Below, in pieces: positions 1-7,821 of a DNA stretch of 64,000 nt (positions are counted from its first letter, which is position 1; each line of letters begins with the position of its first letter). The DNA lies in assembly GCA_949289845.1 (NCBI GenBank), contig CASEPN010000002.1, positions 264,502 through 328,501 on the forward strand, in the 5' to 3' direction. The position numbers and the translations under genes are program-made. The notes under the pieces were generated by a model. The model did not search any database, was not told the origin of the DNA, and saw nothing but the letters and a program-made list of their open reading frames with translations. Source of the DNA: an uncultured Bacillota bacterium (GTDB taxonomy: Bacteria > Bacillota_I > Bacilli_A > RFN20 > CAG-826).

Positions 1-150
1 ACCGCCCCCGGGGAGCTTCTCGTCGAGGAGGCCGGAGGCGTCTTCCTGAAGCCGGACGGGACGCACTACCTCCATAATCGCAAGGACGTCCATAACCGCG
101 AGGGGTATATCGCTGCGAATTCCCTTGAAGTCTTCCGAAATGTCCGCTGA
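1..150 (+). CDS. Inositol monophosphatase family protein, C-terminal end only
   Basis: The gene enters from the left edge; the last 49 codons are open in frame 1 and stop at TGA 148-150. The visible piece has the C-terminal hallmarks of the Mg-dependent inositol monophosphatase fold: an EEAGG turn near residue 9, a K-P-D-G strand turn, and a closing G-Y-I-A-A-N motif, which in the family precedes the last helix. Members remove phosphate from myo-inositol-1-phosphate, fructose-1,6-bisphosphate or 3'-phosphoadenosine 5'-phosphate; the metal-binding DPxD motif that would help choose lies outside the window. The family is fairly certain, the substrate unknown. Confidence 0.75.
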   Translation, partial: TAPGELLVEEAGGVFLKPDGTHYLHNRKDVHNREGYIAANSLEVFRNVR

Positions 151-176
151 ATAGGGCGATATCCCTCTGGAAGGTC

Positions 177-182
177 TATACT
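177..182 (+). promoter_or_regulatory. Putative -10 element for the small membrane protein pair
   Basis: TATACT lies 27 nt before the ATG at 209. No good -35 is visible 17 nt upstream, but the inverted repeat AGGGCGATATCCCTC (153-167) overlaps that place and recurs at 15914-15928. Confidence 0.4.
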
Positions 183-208
183 CGCCTCATAGAAAGGAGC
201 TTATTGAT

Positions 209-442
209 ATGCTCAAGTGGTGGAACAAGACCAGCCGCCTGGTCAAGCTCATCCTCCTCATCATCCCGGTCGTCAACTGGTGGGTGGTCCTCTTCGTCAG
301 GTTCGCCGCCTTCCTCAACCATCCCAGCCCCCTGAGGCTCATCGTCCTCATCGCCTACCTCCTCCTCGGCTGGGCCTGGGGCTTCATCGACTTCGTGTGG
401 GTGCTTCTCTTCAATCACCTCACCTTCGCCAAGACGATGTAA
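209..442 (+). CDS. Small two-segment membrane protein A (unknown function)
   Basis: This 77-residue protein starts at an ATG preceded by AGAAAGGAG at 191-199. It is almost entirely hydrophobic, with two likely membrane segments (about residues 11-32 and 43-70) and a short basic N-terminus with KTSR. I do not recognise a family. It is followed after 9 nt by a second protein of the same design (452-694), and the two align over the pattern K-L-x-L-x-I-P, a Trp-rich stretch, a basic residue, and a second segment ending in x-D-x-V-x-x-L-L, so they look like tandem duplicates in one transcript ending at the terminator at 711-734. Function cannot be inferred. Confidence 0.7.
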   Translation: MLKWWNKTSRLVKLILLIIPVVNWWVVLFVRFAAFLNHPSPLRLIVLIAYLLLGWAWGFIDFVWVLLFNHLTFAKTM

Positions 443-451
443 GAGAGCTTC

Positions 452-694
452 GTGAAAGAGTTCATTTCTTCCGTTGACGCGCTCCCCGCCTGGGCGAAGC
501 TCGTCCTCATGATCCCTTTCCTGGACATCTTTTGGTGGATCTACCGGATTATCCGTTCCATCGATAGCGGGAACGCGCTCTGCCTCGTGCTCGGCATCGT
601 TCTCCTCATCGTAGGTATCCCCTTCTGGTGGCTGGTGGACATCGTCTACTTTCTTCTCAAGGGGAAGGTTCTCGTCTTCGAGGATCTCCTCTAG
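452..694 (+). CDS. Small two-segment membrane protein B (paralogue of the preceding gene)
   Basis: The 80-residue protein uses a GTG start with GAGAG upstream. Two membrane segments are likely at about residues 15-34 and 43-68, with W-W-I-Y and W-W-L-V clusters at the interfaces. It shares the segment order and several positions (A-K-L, I-P, W-W, R, D-I-V, L-L) with the protein encoded just upstream. No known family is recognised. A strong hairpin terminator follows the stop codon, so the pair forms a closed two-gene unit. Confidence 0.65.
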   Translation: MKEFISSVDALPAWAKLVLMIPFLDIFWWIYRIIRSIDSGNALCLVLGIVLLIVGIPFWWLVDIVYFLLKGKVLVFEDLL

Positions 695-710
695 CGCCTC
701 GCCGAAAAAG

Positions 711-736
711 GAGGCCGGGAGACCGGCCTCTTTTCT
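711..736 (+). terminator. Rho-independent terminator
   Basis: Stem GAGGCCGG (711-718) pairs with CCGGCCTC (723-730) around a GAGA loop and is followed by TTTTCTCTTT. It closes the small membrane protein pair and also faces the 3' end of the minus-strand NifU-like gene. Confidence 0.85.
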
Positions 737-774
737 CTTTATCCTTGCAGAATGCGGTTTCTTTTAAGGAAATC

Positions 775-1080
775 CTATTTGGATTCCTCTTGTCTTTTCT
801 TTGCTTCTTCCTTGCGGGCGAGATATTGGTCCATGACGTCGGTCGGGACGTTCATCGACCCGTCGCAACGGATCACCCCCGGGACTTCCTCCATGAGGAT
901 GATCTCCACGCCCGCGGAAATGTCCTCGTCCACGTAGGCGCAGCCTTCGCACGCCCCTACCATCCGGACGTAGACGACCCCGTCCTTGAAACCGACGTAC
1001 TCTATGTCGCCGCCTTCCCTCCGGAGGAAGGGGCGGATCTTGTCCAGGACCGCCTCTATCTTCTCCTCGATCGCTTCCAT
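775..1080 (-). CDS. NifU C-terminal domain (Nfu-type) Fe-S cluster carrier
   Basis: A 101-residue protein made of a single Nfu domain followed by a charged K/E-rich tail. Residues 1-70 have the family order: amphipathic helix, R-P-F-L-R-R-E-G-G-D, then beta strands and the cluster-ligating C44-x-x-C47 in the A-C-E-G-C motif. Nfu proteins carry 4Fe-4S or 2Fe-2S clusters to target enzymes in the cytoplasm; candidate clients in this window are PFOR and the FAD/Fe-S glycerol oxidoreductase. A GTG six codons upstream (1098) is possible, but the ATG at 1080 is better placed behind GAGGGTGAT. It is divergent from the peptidase gene. Confidence 0.88.
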   Translation of the reverse strand: MEAIEEKIEAVLDKIRPFLRREGGDIEYVGFKDGVVYVRMVGACEGCAYVDEDISAGVEIILMEEVPGVIRCDGSMNVPTDVMDQYLARKEEAKKRQEESK

Positions 1081-1178
1081 CCCATCACCCTCGAGCACTA
1101 TTTCCCTGCGCGTGGCGTAATATAGCGCGGAACGGATGGCCGCGCATTCCTGACGGCATCCGGAAGCGAGGTAACGAT

Positions 1179-2882
1179 ATGAAGAAAGAACTAGCGAAGT
1201 TCGAGGACTGGCCCTTCCGCGTCCCGAACTGGAGGAAGGTCGGGGAGAAGATCGACAGCCTGACCGACCAATTCGTCGGGGCCAAGGATGAGAAGGGCGC
1301 GCTCAAGGCGTTCAAGGCGATGAGCCGCTATATGGAGAAGGTGGAGGACCAGCTGACCCACATCTCCGTCCTCTTCACCCTCGACACGAGGAACCTGAAG
1401 TACGTGAAGGCGAACGCGGAGATGGACGAGAACTCGCCCGTGCTCGCCGCGAAGAACCTCCGGTTCGCGAAGGCCCTCCTAGAGAGCCCCTACCGCCCCT
1501 TCCTTGAGAAGAAGCTCGGCTCCTTCCTCTTCCAGATGTACGAGTACTCCCTCAAGGGCTTCGACGAGAGGATCGTCGAGGACTCCGTCGAGGAAAATCG
1601 CCTCACGAGCGAGTACGGCTCCACCATCGCACACGCCGAGGTGCCCTTCCGCGGCGAGGTCTACAACCTCCCCCAGATGGGCAAGTTCATGGTCGACCAG
1701 GACCGGGAGACGAGGAAGGAAGCCTCCGAGGCCTACTACGCCTACCTCTCGACCATCCGTCCGAAGCTCGAGGACATCTACGACCGCCTCGTCCATGTCC
1801 GCGACCGCATGGCGAAGAAGCTCGGCTACAAGAGCTACGTCGAGCTCGCCTACGTCAAGATGAACCGCTTCGACTACACGCCGGAGGAGGTCGCGGCCTA
1901 TCGCGAGAGCATCCATGACTACGTCACTCCTCTCGCGGAAAAGCTCTTCCGCGCCCAGGCGAAGAGGATCGGCATCCGGAACATGCGCGTGTACGACCTG
2001 AACGTCCAGTTCCCGGACGGGAACCCCCTGCCCCGCGGGACGACCGAGGAGAAGGTGGAGGCCGCCAAGGTCATGTACAAGGCCCTCTCGCCGGAGACGG
2101 ACCACTACTTCAACTTCATGGTTGACCACCACTTGCTCTTCCTCGACGCGAAGCCGGGGAAGCAGTCGGGCGGCTACATGACCTACTTCCCGGTGGAGAA
2201 GACCCCGATCATCTTCAGCAACTTCAATGGGACCTCCGGGGACGTCGACGTCCTCACCCACGAGTTCGGCCATAGCTTCCAGGCCTATCTCGCCGGGGAC
2301 ATCAAGATCCCCGAGTACCGGATGCCGACGATGGAGTCCTGCGAGATCGACTCCATGTCCATGGAGTTCTTCGCCGAACCCTACATGGACCTCTTCTTCG
2401 ACGAGCCCGTCAAGTACCGCTACCTCCACCTCGCGGACAGCATCTCCTTCCTGCCCTACGGGGTCACCGTCGACGAGTTCCAGCACTGGGTGTACGAGAA
2501 CCCGGATGCGACGAAGGAGGAGAGGAACGCCAAGTGGCATGAGCTCGAGCTCAAGTACACGCCGTGGAAGGTGAAGGCCTACGAGGGCTGCCCCTACATG
2601 ATGGAGGGCGGGCGCTGGCTCACCCAGTCCCACATCTTCAACTCGCCCTTCTACTACATCGACTACACCCTCGCCCAGGTCATCGCCTTCCAGTTCTTCA
2701 ACCTCGACCGGAAGGATCACGAGAAGGCGTGGAAGAAGTACCTCCGCCTTTGCAAGATGGGCGGGAAATACCCGTTCCGCACCCTCCTCAGGAAGGCGGG
2801 CCTCAAGGATCCCTTCGTCGACGGGACTCTGAAGAGGACCATCCAGCCCCTCAAGAAGGTGCTCAAGGACTACGGCATCTAG
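1179..2882 (+). CDS. pepF: M3 family oligoendopeptidase (PepF type)
   Basis: A 567-residue zinc metallopeptidase that cleaves short peptides in the cytoplasm, normally recycling imported or turnover peptides. The zinc site H-E-F-G-H is at residues 361-365, and the third ligand Glu lies in the following E-S-C-E-I-D-S-M-S-M-E-F stretch about 25 residues later, as in M3 peptidases. A C-terminal aromatic segment with F-Y-Y-I-D-Y is the substrate-side region of PepF proteins. The length matches the compact Bacillota PepF group (about 560-600). The ATG at 1179 follows GAGGT at 1168-1172. The gene stands alone and ends in a strong terminator. Confidence 0.93.
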   Translation: MKKELAKFEDWPFRVPNWRKVGEKIDSLTDQFVGAKDEKGALKAFKAMSRYMEKVEDQLTHISVLFTLDTRNLKYVKANAEMDENSPVLAAKNLRFAKALLESPYRPFLEKKLGSFLFQMYEYSLKGFDERIVEDSVEENRLTSEYGSTIAHAEVPFRGEVYNLPQMGKFMVDQDRETRKEASEAYYAYLSTIRPKLEDIYDRLVHVRDRMAKKLGYKSYVELAYVKMNRFDYTPEEVAAYRESIHDYVTPLAEKLFRAQAKRIGIRNMRVYDLNVQFPDGNPLPRGTTEEKVEAAKVMYKALSPETDHYFNFMVDHHLLFLDAKPGKQSGGYMTYFPVEKTPIIFSNFNGTSGDVDVLTHEFGHSFQAYLAGDIKIPEYRMPTMESCEIDSMSMEFFAEPYMDLFFDEPVKYRYLHLADSISFLPYGVTVDEFQHWVYENPDATKEERNAKWHELELKYTPWKVKAYEGCPYMMEGGRWLTQSHIFNSPFYYIDYTLAQVIAFQFFNLDRKDHEKAWKKYLRLCKMGGKYPFRTLLRKAGLKDPFVDGTLKRTIQPLKKVLKDYGI

Positions 2883-2907
2883 CGAAGGGACCTTCTCAGG
2901 AACCACG

Positions 2908-2930
2908 GCCACCCGCGAGGGTGGCTTTTT
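2908..2930 (+). terminator. Rho-independent terminator after pepF
   Basis: GCCACCC (2908-2914), loop GCGA, GGGTGGC (2919-2925), then TTTTT. Confidence 0.9.
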
Positions 2931-3040
2931 CTATCGGATGGTTTCTTTTCTAGAAAACATACGAAAACAGAAGAATTCCTAGGACAAAAACCATATGGAA
3001 ACATACTTTTTCCAGTCTCTTTCCCTTGGAAAATTGGGCC

Positions 3041-3712
3041 ATGAAAAAGACATGCTGCGATCGCGAGACTTTGTCCCGCCTGCTCCGGGGTTCCAGGAAC
3101 CCCGAGCCCACCATGGGGATCCCGTCCCTCAAGGGCTGGTTCTCCTGCCTCCCCTCGGGAAAGCTCGTTCGTTACGAGGAAAGGAGAAAGGCCACAAAGA
3201 AGGACCTTATCCATTTCTATACTGCCGATCGGAAGTTTCTCTCGTTCCTCGAGCATCCAGGGCGGCGGGCGGACGAGCTAAGGGGTGCCGCGGGGATCAT
3301 CGGCCCTGACCCGACGATCCTGGCCTACGAGCCTCTCGCCCTTCAGATAGAGGGAATCTTCTGGTCGCGCGCGGTTTCCGCCTACTGCGAGTCCCTCGGG
3401 ATTCCCGTCGTCCCGAACATCCGCTGGGGCGACAGGGAGAGTTTCCCGTATGTTTTCGCCGGGATACCTGTTGGTTCCCTGGTGGCCATCGGGACGCTTG
3501 GGCTCATGAGGAAGAAGAAGGGGATGGATGGCATGGCGCGCCTTCTTTTCAAGGAAGGCCTGAAGCAGATGGTCGAAAGGATCAGGCCGAAGGCAATCCT
3601 TGTCTACGGGCCTGCCCCGGAAGACATATTCGGGCCCTATCGGGATGTCGTTCCCATTCACCGCTATCCAAGCCAGATCGAGATCGTCCATTCCCGAAAG
3701 GAGGAAAACTGA
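3041..3712 (+). CDS. DUF4417 domain protein
   Basis: A 223-residue protein with the full DUF4417 pattern: an N-terminal F-Y-x-A-D-R-K-F block, then G-P-D-P-T with P-L-A-L-Q-I (about residues 90-105), the R-A-V-S-A-Y-C-E-x-x-G-I-P-V-V-P-N-I-R-W core, E-S-F-P-Y-V-F-A-G-I-P-x-G-S-x-V-A-I-x-T-x-G, and a final I-R-P-K-A-I-L-V-Y-G. The family has no known activity and is often on phages and integrative elements. The ATG at 3041 follows a weak GGAA; an in-frame TTG at 3026 is the alternative. It begins a four-gene plus-strand unit of lower GC and different codon use than its neighbours, consistent with transfer. Confidence 0.8.
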   Translation: MKKTCCDRETLSRLLRGSRNPEPTMGIPSLKGWFSCLPSGKLVRYEERRKATKKDLIHFYTADRKFLSFLEHPGRRADELRGAAGIIGPDPTILAYEPLALQIEGIFWSRAVSAYCESLGIPVVPNIRWGDRESFPYVFAGIPVGSLVAIGTLGLMRKKKGMDGMARLLFKEGLKQMVERIRPKAILVYGPAPEDIFGPYRDVVPIHRYPSQIEIVHSRKEEN

Positions 3713-3713
3713 T

Positions 3714-4121
3714 ATGGGCGGGGGAGTCTTCAAGAATGAATTCACGAACCACCCGGACCTTGCCGAGGACGCGGGGGACTATGCTGACCGTCATAAGGGG
3801 GCGAAGGAAGCGCTTGAGGAGGCGAAGGACTCCAACAACAAGACGGGAACCCTTGAGGCTGAGGATCCCAATTCCGCGACCAAGGAGCTGCTGGACCTTG
3901 CCCGTCATGCGAAGACCATTACCCAAGAGAATGGTATGGTAAAGGCGGTATATGAGTCCGGGGCGACCCTTGTCGCAAGGGACAAGACCTCGACTCCCGG
4001 AAGCGCGGCGATCGATATCCGTTATATAGGGCCATCCGGAGAGAGAACGCGAATGAAATGGCATTTGAGGGAACACGCGAATGAATACCGGACCAAGTCC
4101 GGAAGGAGGAAGAAGAAATGA
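3714..4121 (+). CDS. Hypothetical 135-residue protein with basic tail
   Basis: I do not recognise this protein. It starts at an ATG one base after the DUF4417 stop codon, with a strong AGGAGG at 3700-3705 inside the end of that gene. The N-terminal half is acidic and helical, rich in Ala, Glu and Asp. The C-terminal half turns into a beta-rich segment (V-Y-E-S-G-A-T-L, D-I-R-Y-I-G-P-S-G) and ends in a strongly basic tail, K-S-G-R-R-K-K-K. No signal peptide or membrane segment is seen. Its stop overlaps the next ATG by 4 bases (ATGA), so the genes are translationally coupled. A nucleic-acid-binding role is possible from charge alone and is speculation. Confidence 0.65.
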   Translation: MGGGVFKNEFTNHPDLAEDAGDYADRHKGAKEALEEAKDSNNKTGTLEAEDPNSATKELLDLARHAKTITQENGMVKAVYESGATLVARDKTSTPGSAAIDIRYIGPSGERTRMKWHLREHANEYRTKSGRRKKK

Positions 4122-4843
4122 AATTCTTCGGGATTGGCAAGAGGGAGCTCGGAATCCTTAATTCGTTGATCGGCGAAAGGGTCGAGCGCGTTGAGATGGA
4201 AAATTGGATCGATGAGCTGAGACCATATTCCTGCAGCGCTTCGCTCATCACCACGAAAGGGAAGGTATGGATGTGGCCGGAGCTGAAAGACCTCTATATC
4301 CGCGACCATGACGAATATAGCAAAGGGATCTATCGCCTGAGTAAGAAAGGAAACGGGGCCCTTTTCAAGTACCATGACTATTCCCTGATCCCTTTTCCAG
4401 CTGGAAAAATCGTTGGCATTGGAAGAATTCAGACGGAGATGGACGTGGACAATCGCAGGCTGGGAAACTGGATTCGCTGGGACTGCGGGCTTTTCCTGGT
4501 TACCGATAAAGCCTCCCTTCTTCTTGCCGTCTCCCTCGATGTGATCAATTGGCGCATTGACCTTCGCGAGATGAAGAATTTCGAGATGCACAACCATTGG
4601 AGCGCCAAGGAGGATCAGGAATTCACGATGTTCTGCAAGGACATTTCCACGGGGGAGGAGGACATGATCGGGCGCTACGTCATCAGGTATTCGGAGCAAC
4701 CTGCATCGAAGCTCGGCTCCACGGCAAGCTTCCGCGAGCTATGGGACGAGCACATGCAGCAGCTTGGCGCCACGCCCGAGGAACTCCTCGAGCGGGGGAC
4801 TTTGTTATCGGAAATCGCGGAAAGGATGCGTCGCAGGGGCTAG
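4118..4843 (+). CDS. Hypothetical protein, accessory-island paralogue A
   Basis: A soluble 241-residue protein of unknown family, starting at the ATG that overlaps the preceding stop. It has an N-terminal G-x-x-x-x-E-L-x-x-L-x-x-L-x-G-x-R pattern, a strand with S-L-I-T-T-K-G-K-V-W, an aromatic-rich centre (W-I-R-W-D-C-G) and a helical C-terminus with E-E-L-L-E-R. The first 60 residues align loosely with the next gene's protein (x-x-E-I-x-L-L-D-x-L-x-G-K-R, then L-x-T-x-x-G-x-x-V), suggesting an old tandem duplication. No motifs for catalysis are evident. Confidence 0.65.
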   Translation: MKFFGIGKRELGILNSLIGERVERVEMENWIDELRPYSCSASLITTKGKVWMWPELKDLYIRDHDEYSKGIYRLSKKGNGALFKYHDYSLIPFPAGKIVGIGRIQTEMDVDNRRLGNWIRWDCGLFLVTDKASLLLAVSLDVINWRIDLREMKNFEMHNHWSAKEDQEFTMFCKDISTGEEDMIGRYVIRYSEQPASKLGSTASFRELWDEHMQQLGATPEELLERGTLLSEIAERMRRRG

Positions 4844-4856
4844 CCGCTTCGCTTGG

Positions 4857-5513
4857 ATGAAGGAGTTCAGGGTATCCGATCCGGAAATACGCCTTCTCGA
4901 TGGACTGGAAGGGAAGCGGATTCCTTTGGTACTCGGGAAGGGGAAGCGCGCCTTCGGTTACCAAAGGATTTTGCTAAGAACGGCGCAAGGAAGGGGAGTC
5001 GTCTTTCGGTGCGAACCCTTGGTCGGCTCGGCCCCAGGGAAGGCTTTTCGCCTAGTGGCGGAAGAATGGAACCGAAAGCGCGATCCGGTTTCCGGGTATT
5101 TTGCTCTCGATGCGGAGTACTTGGATGTAGTCTTCGGCATCGTCCAATACACGTGGGACGATGATCTGCACATTGACGAAGGCTTTTTCCTAGCGGAAAG
5201 AAAAGCAAAGAGACGCAGGATCTACCTCATGCCCTGCGGCCCGCTGGTCGTTGCGTTTTCCCATGACATTCAGACGAATGAAGATTCCCCGTGGATATCG
5301 CACGGCAATGAGCTAGGGGATCATAGGGCGACGGTGCGCTTGGCCACCCTGGACAATGCCTTGAGCGTGCCGATTGCCAGCTATTCCGTTTCGATGGCGC
5401 CGGACCAGCCTTTCCAAGGCGCGTTTCCTCCCGGAAGGACCGTGACGATGCTGGACGACCCTTCCGTGGGGTGGCGATTTGGACAGTTTCTGTCGGATCT
5501 GGCAAGGCGCTAG
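4857..5513 (+). CDS. Hypothetical protein, accessory-island paralogue B
   Basis: A 218-residue soluble protein of unknown family, distantly similar in its first 60 residues to the protein just upstream. The ATG at 4857 gives an N-terminus aligned with that paralogue (M-K-E-F versus M-K-F-F), although no clear ribosome site precedes it and the frame stays open up to 4764. The centre has W-D-D-D-L-H-I-D-E and a polybasic R-K-A-K-R-R-R patch at about residues 120-126. Its stop codon overlaps, tail to tail, the stop of the minus-strand XRE gene by 3 bases, with no terminator between. Confidence 0.6.
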   Translation: MKEFRVSDPEIRLLDGLEGKRIPLVLGKGKRAFGYQRILLRTAQGRGVVFRCEPLVGSAPGKAFRLVAEEWNRKRDPVSGYFALDAEYLDVVFGIVQYTWDDDLHIDEGFFLAERKAKRRRIYLMPCGPLVVAFSHDIQTNEDSPWISHGNELGDHRATVRLATLDNALSVPIASYSVSMAPDQPFQGAFPPGRTVTMLDDPSVGWRFGQFLSDLARR

Positions 5514-6118
5514 TCGTCTGAGCCTTCTTCTATTCGCTTCGCTACATGGTAGAACGCACCCCAAAGGGCCTTTTCTTCTTGGCTCGCGGACACTGCCTTT
5601 TCCATGCTGCCGCCGGGCTTCTTCTTCAGCAGGTTGAGTGAACCTAGCTCGTCCCTATAGATTTTTATCAGTTCCTTTGGGTCCTTCGGGTGGAATGTGG
5701 CCAGATTCATCCATAAATGGATGTAATTGCGGAGGAACTGGGACAGGGGATAGGCGATGCCTAGTTTCATCTCTTTGTTAAACAAGAACCCTCCGGTCCG
5801 CAGAAGGAGCCTTGTGGCATGGAGCATCGCGATCGTCTCGTCCTGCTCACCCGACATTTCCTTTTCCAGCTCATTGCCGAACATCAGAAAATCGCAGGAC
5901 ACTTCGAGCTCCCTTGCGATCTTCGCCAGGACGTCCGCTCTCGGGCTCGCTTCCCCCGACTCGTATTTCGCAAGGGTCTGGGACTGGACGCCTATTCTTT
6001 TCGCAAGCGTGACCCTTTTGATTCCTTGGGCCTTCCGCTCATTCAGAATTCTTTGCCCAAGGAGCGCTCCGAACCTGTCCTCATCAAAAAACTCCGGAAG
6101 GATGGGCGTTTTCTTCAT
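5510..6118 (-). CDS. XRE-family transcriptional regulator
   Basis: A 202-residue protein with a Cro/CI-type helix-turn-helix at about residues 18-78: G-x-x-I-L-N-E-R, then T-L-A-K-R-I-G-V, S-x-T-L-A-K-Y-E-S-G-E-A-S-P and L-A-K-I-A-R-E-L-E-V. After it, roughly 120 residues of helical sequence of unknown ligand or dimer function. It is the last gene of a minus-strand unit (YjbR, cyclophilin-like protein, XRE); its start overlaps the preceding stop by 4 bases (6115-6118). Tail-to-tail contact with the DUF4417 island leaves open whether it regulates the island or its own operon. Confidence 0.85.
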   Translation of the reverse strand: MKKTPILPEFFDEDRFGALLGQRILNERKAQGIKRVTLAKRIGVQSQTLAKYESGEASPRADVLAKIARELEVSCDFLMFGNELEKEMSGEQDETIAMLHATRLLLRTGGFLFNKEMKLGIAYPLSQFLRNYIHLWMNLATFHPKDPKELIKIYRDELGSLNLLKKKPGGSMEKAVSASQEEKALWGAFYHVAKRIEEGSDD

Positions 6119-7101
6119 GAGAGGGGCTCTCCTTCATACAAGATTTCATAGGTTGTCATTAGGACTCCGTCCTGGGTCGTTATCGCGTCAAGATAGCGGT
6201 ATGGCCGGTTGAGGAGCGTGGCCGCGCACTTCTTGCCCTTCCCCGCAGGAAGGGCGAGGAGGCCCGTCTTTATCTTGATCCCGTAGTTCAGATAGCCCTC
6301 GAAGGCGAGCTGTTCCTGCAAGGGGATCACCCCGTGGAGATATACCTTCTCCACCCCTAAAAGGAGCTTCGCGAATTCGAACGTCAGAAGGCAGTCGCCA
6401 TCCCTCCAGGGAAGCGTTTCTTCGCTCATTCGTTTCTCCCAAGGGAGGACAGGCACCAGAGCATCGCCGAACCGTTCCTTCAGGCCTTCCCACTCCTCCG
6501 CGGCCAGTTTCTTCTTCCAGTCGAGCACCAGGAGCCTGGCGCCCATGAGCTCTTGTTTCTTTGGAGCTCCTCCCAGGAGCCGGTCGTTCATGAGCCATTC
6601 CCGGGCCTCGTCCCATCCGACGAGCAAGGCGGACCCTTCCGTCAGGAGGGGAGCGATCGCCCTGTCGACGCCTTCTTTGCCTTTGAGGGCTCTTTCCGGA
6701 AGGATGGAAAGTTCGTTTCCCAGTCCGTCTTCCAAGGAAATCGACCGCAATTCTGGTATCTTTCTTTCCTTTTCGAAAGCGATGTTGAACTCCTGGCCCT
6801 GAAGGGAACCTAGTTGATCCGCTTCCTCGACCCTTCCGATCGCCGTGTACCGGCGATGGTCCTCCATGTCCTCCATGACGATGAGGAGGGTGTCGTCCCC
6901 GAAGAGCAATATGTCGCCCTTTTTGAGTTGCCTCACCACTTCCTCGTCCTTCGGAATGATCCCCGGAGGAAGGTCCGCCCATAGCTGCGCCCCGATCCTC
7001 GTGGCCTTCCCCTTGAGGGGGAGGAGCGAGGAGAAGGCTTCCGCGGAAGGGATCTCATAGAGGTTCGCGCAATACGTTTTCCTGCCGATCTTGATCTTCA
7101 T
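6115..7101 (-). CDS. Cyclophilin-like domain fused to an unknown C-terminal domain
   Basis: The real gene is the 328-residue frame starting at the ATG complement 7099-7101, two bases after the YjbR stop. Residues 1-107 fit the bacterial cyclophilin-like domain: a K-I-K-I-G strand, A-F-S-S-L-L-P-L, L-P-P-G-I-I-P, K-K-G-D-I-L-L-F-G-D-D-T-L-L-I-V, and a closing A-I-G-R-V-E. This domain is small, lacks prolyl-isomerase evidence and often lies beside flavodoxins, as it does here. Residues 115-328 are soluble and not recognised; a K-Q-E-L-M-G-A-R-L-L-V-L-D-W block and a final tyrosine-rich strand are visible. The fusion is unusual in length. Confidence 0.65.
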   Translation of the reverse strand: MKIKIGRKTYCANLYEIPSAEAFSSLLPLKGKATRIGAQLWADLPPGIIPKDEEVVRQLKKGDILLFGDDTLLIVMEDMEDHRRYTAIGRVEEADQLGSLQGQEFNIAFEKERKIPELRSISLEDGLGNELSILPERALKGKEGVDRAIAPLLTEGSALLVGWDEAREWLMNDRLLGGAPKKQELMGARLLVLDWKKKLAAEEWEGLKERFGDALVPVLPWEKRMSEETLPWRDGDCLLTFEFAKLLLGVEKVYLHGVIPLQEQLAFEGYLNYGIKIKTGLLALPAGKGKKCAATLLNRPYRYLDAITTQDGVLMTTYEILYEGEPLS

Positions 7102-7103
7102 CC

Positions 7104-7760
7104 TTAGCCGAGCCTTTCCTTTTTCCTGACTTCCGCGCGCGAACGTTCGATCGCCTCGATCAATGTTTCCTTTGAGGAGTCCCTGACGGAGTAGCTGAGC
7201 CACTGGGCCTTGTTCATGTGATAGGCGGGGAGGGCCTCGCCTTTCCTCACGATCTCCTCGTGGAGGGGTTCCGGGCATTTCACGTTCAAAAGCGGGACCT
7301 CGCCTTCCATGCCTTCCTTGAGGTATCGGGCTGGTCCCATCAGAAAAAGCGCGTACCAGCTCCCCTTGGGGCCCGTCCTCAGGACGAGGGACTCCCCGTC
7401 CTGGAAAGGCCGCTCGGCCTTCTCCCCGTACTTCTCCTCGAAGTGGCGGATCGCCTCTTCCCCGTTCCTGAGGAAGGGGGAGAGGGGATAGCCGATCTCC
7501 CAGAGGACCTTCTCCATCAGGGCGTCGTGCCTTCTCCTCACGTCCTCGACGAACTCGCCCCTTGCCGCGGGAACTCCCAGAAGGAGATAGGGAAGCCCTG
7601 TGTCCACCTCGATGGTCTCTTCCTCGATCTCCCCGTCCGCCTTCACCTTGAGGCGGAGGAAGAAGCCTCCTCCCGGATAGGGAATGTCCTTGGAAAAGAC
7701 GCCGTCTATCTCCAAAAAGCCGTGCTCCAGGAGAACTTTCCTGTCGAGAATCTCTTCCAT
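7104..7760 (-). CDS. MmcQ/YjbR family protein
   Basis: 218 residues. The C-terminal half carries the YjbR pattern: Y-G-E-K-A-E-R-P-F, W-Y-A-L-F-L, a variable loop, L-L-N-V-K-C-P, and L-P-A-Y-H-M-N-K-A-Q-W, the most conserved motif of the family. The N-terminal 95 residues are an extra segment with G-G-G-F-F-L-R-L-K-V. YjbR proteins have a CyaY-like fold and a suspected nucleic-acid or phospho-ligand role that is not established. It heads the minus-strand unit; a TAGGAT box lies 6 nt before its ATG, so its mRNA may be leaderless. Confidence 0.82.
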   Translation of the reverse strand: MEEILDRKVLLEHGFLEIDGVFSKDIPYPGGGFFLRLKVKADGEIEEETIEVDTGLPYLLLGVPAARGEFVEDVRRRHDALMEKVLWEIGYPLSPFLRNGEEAIRHFEEKYGEKAERPFQDGESLVLRTGPKGSWYALFLMGPARYLKEGMEGEVPLLNVKCPEPLHEEIVRKGEALPAYHMNKAQWLSYSVRDSSKETLIEAIERSRAEVRKKERLG

Positions 7761-7821
7761 GGGGAAATCCTAACCCATCCCGTTGACGGGAGTGATACCT
7801 TGAGAGAAGGAGGATGGAAGC

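Noticed and set aside
3026..3712. TTG start for the DUF4417 gene.
   Set aside because: ATG 3041 is closer to a plausible ribosome site and gives the usual family start; TTG was kept only as an alternative.
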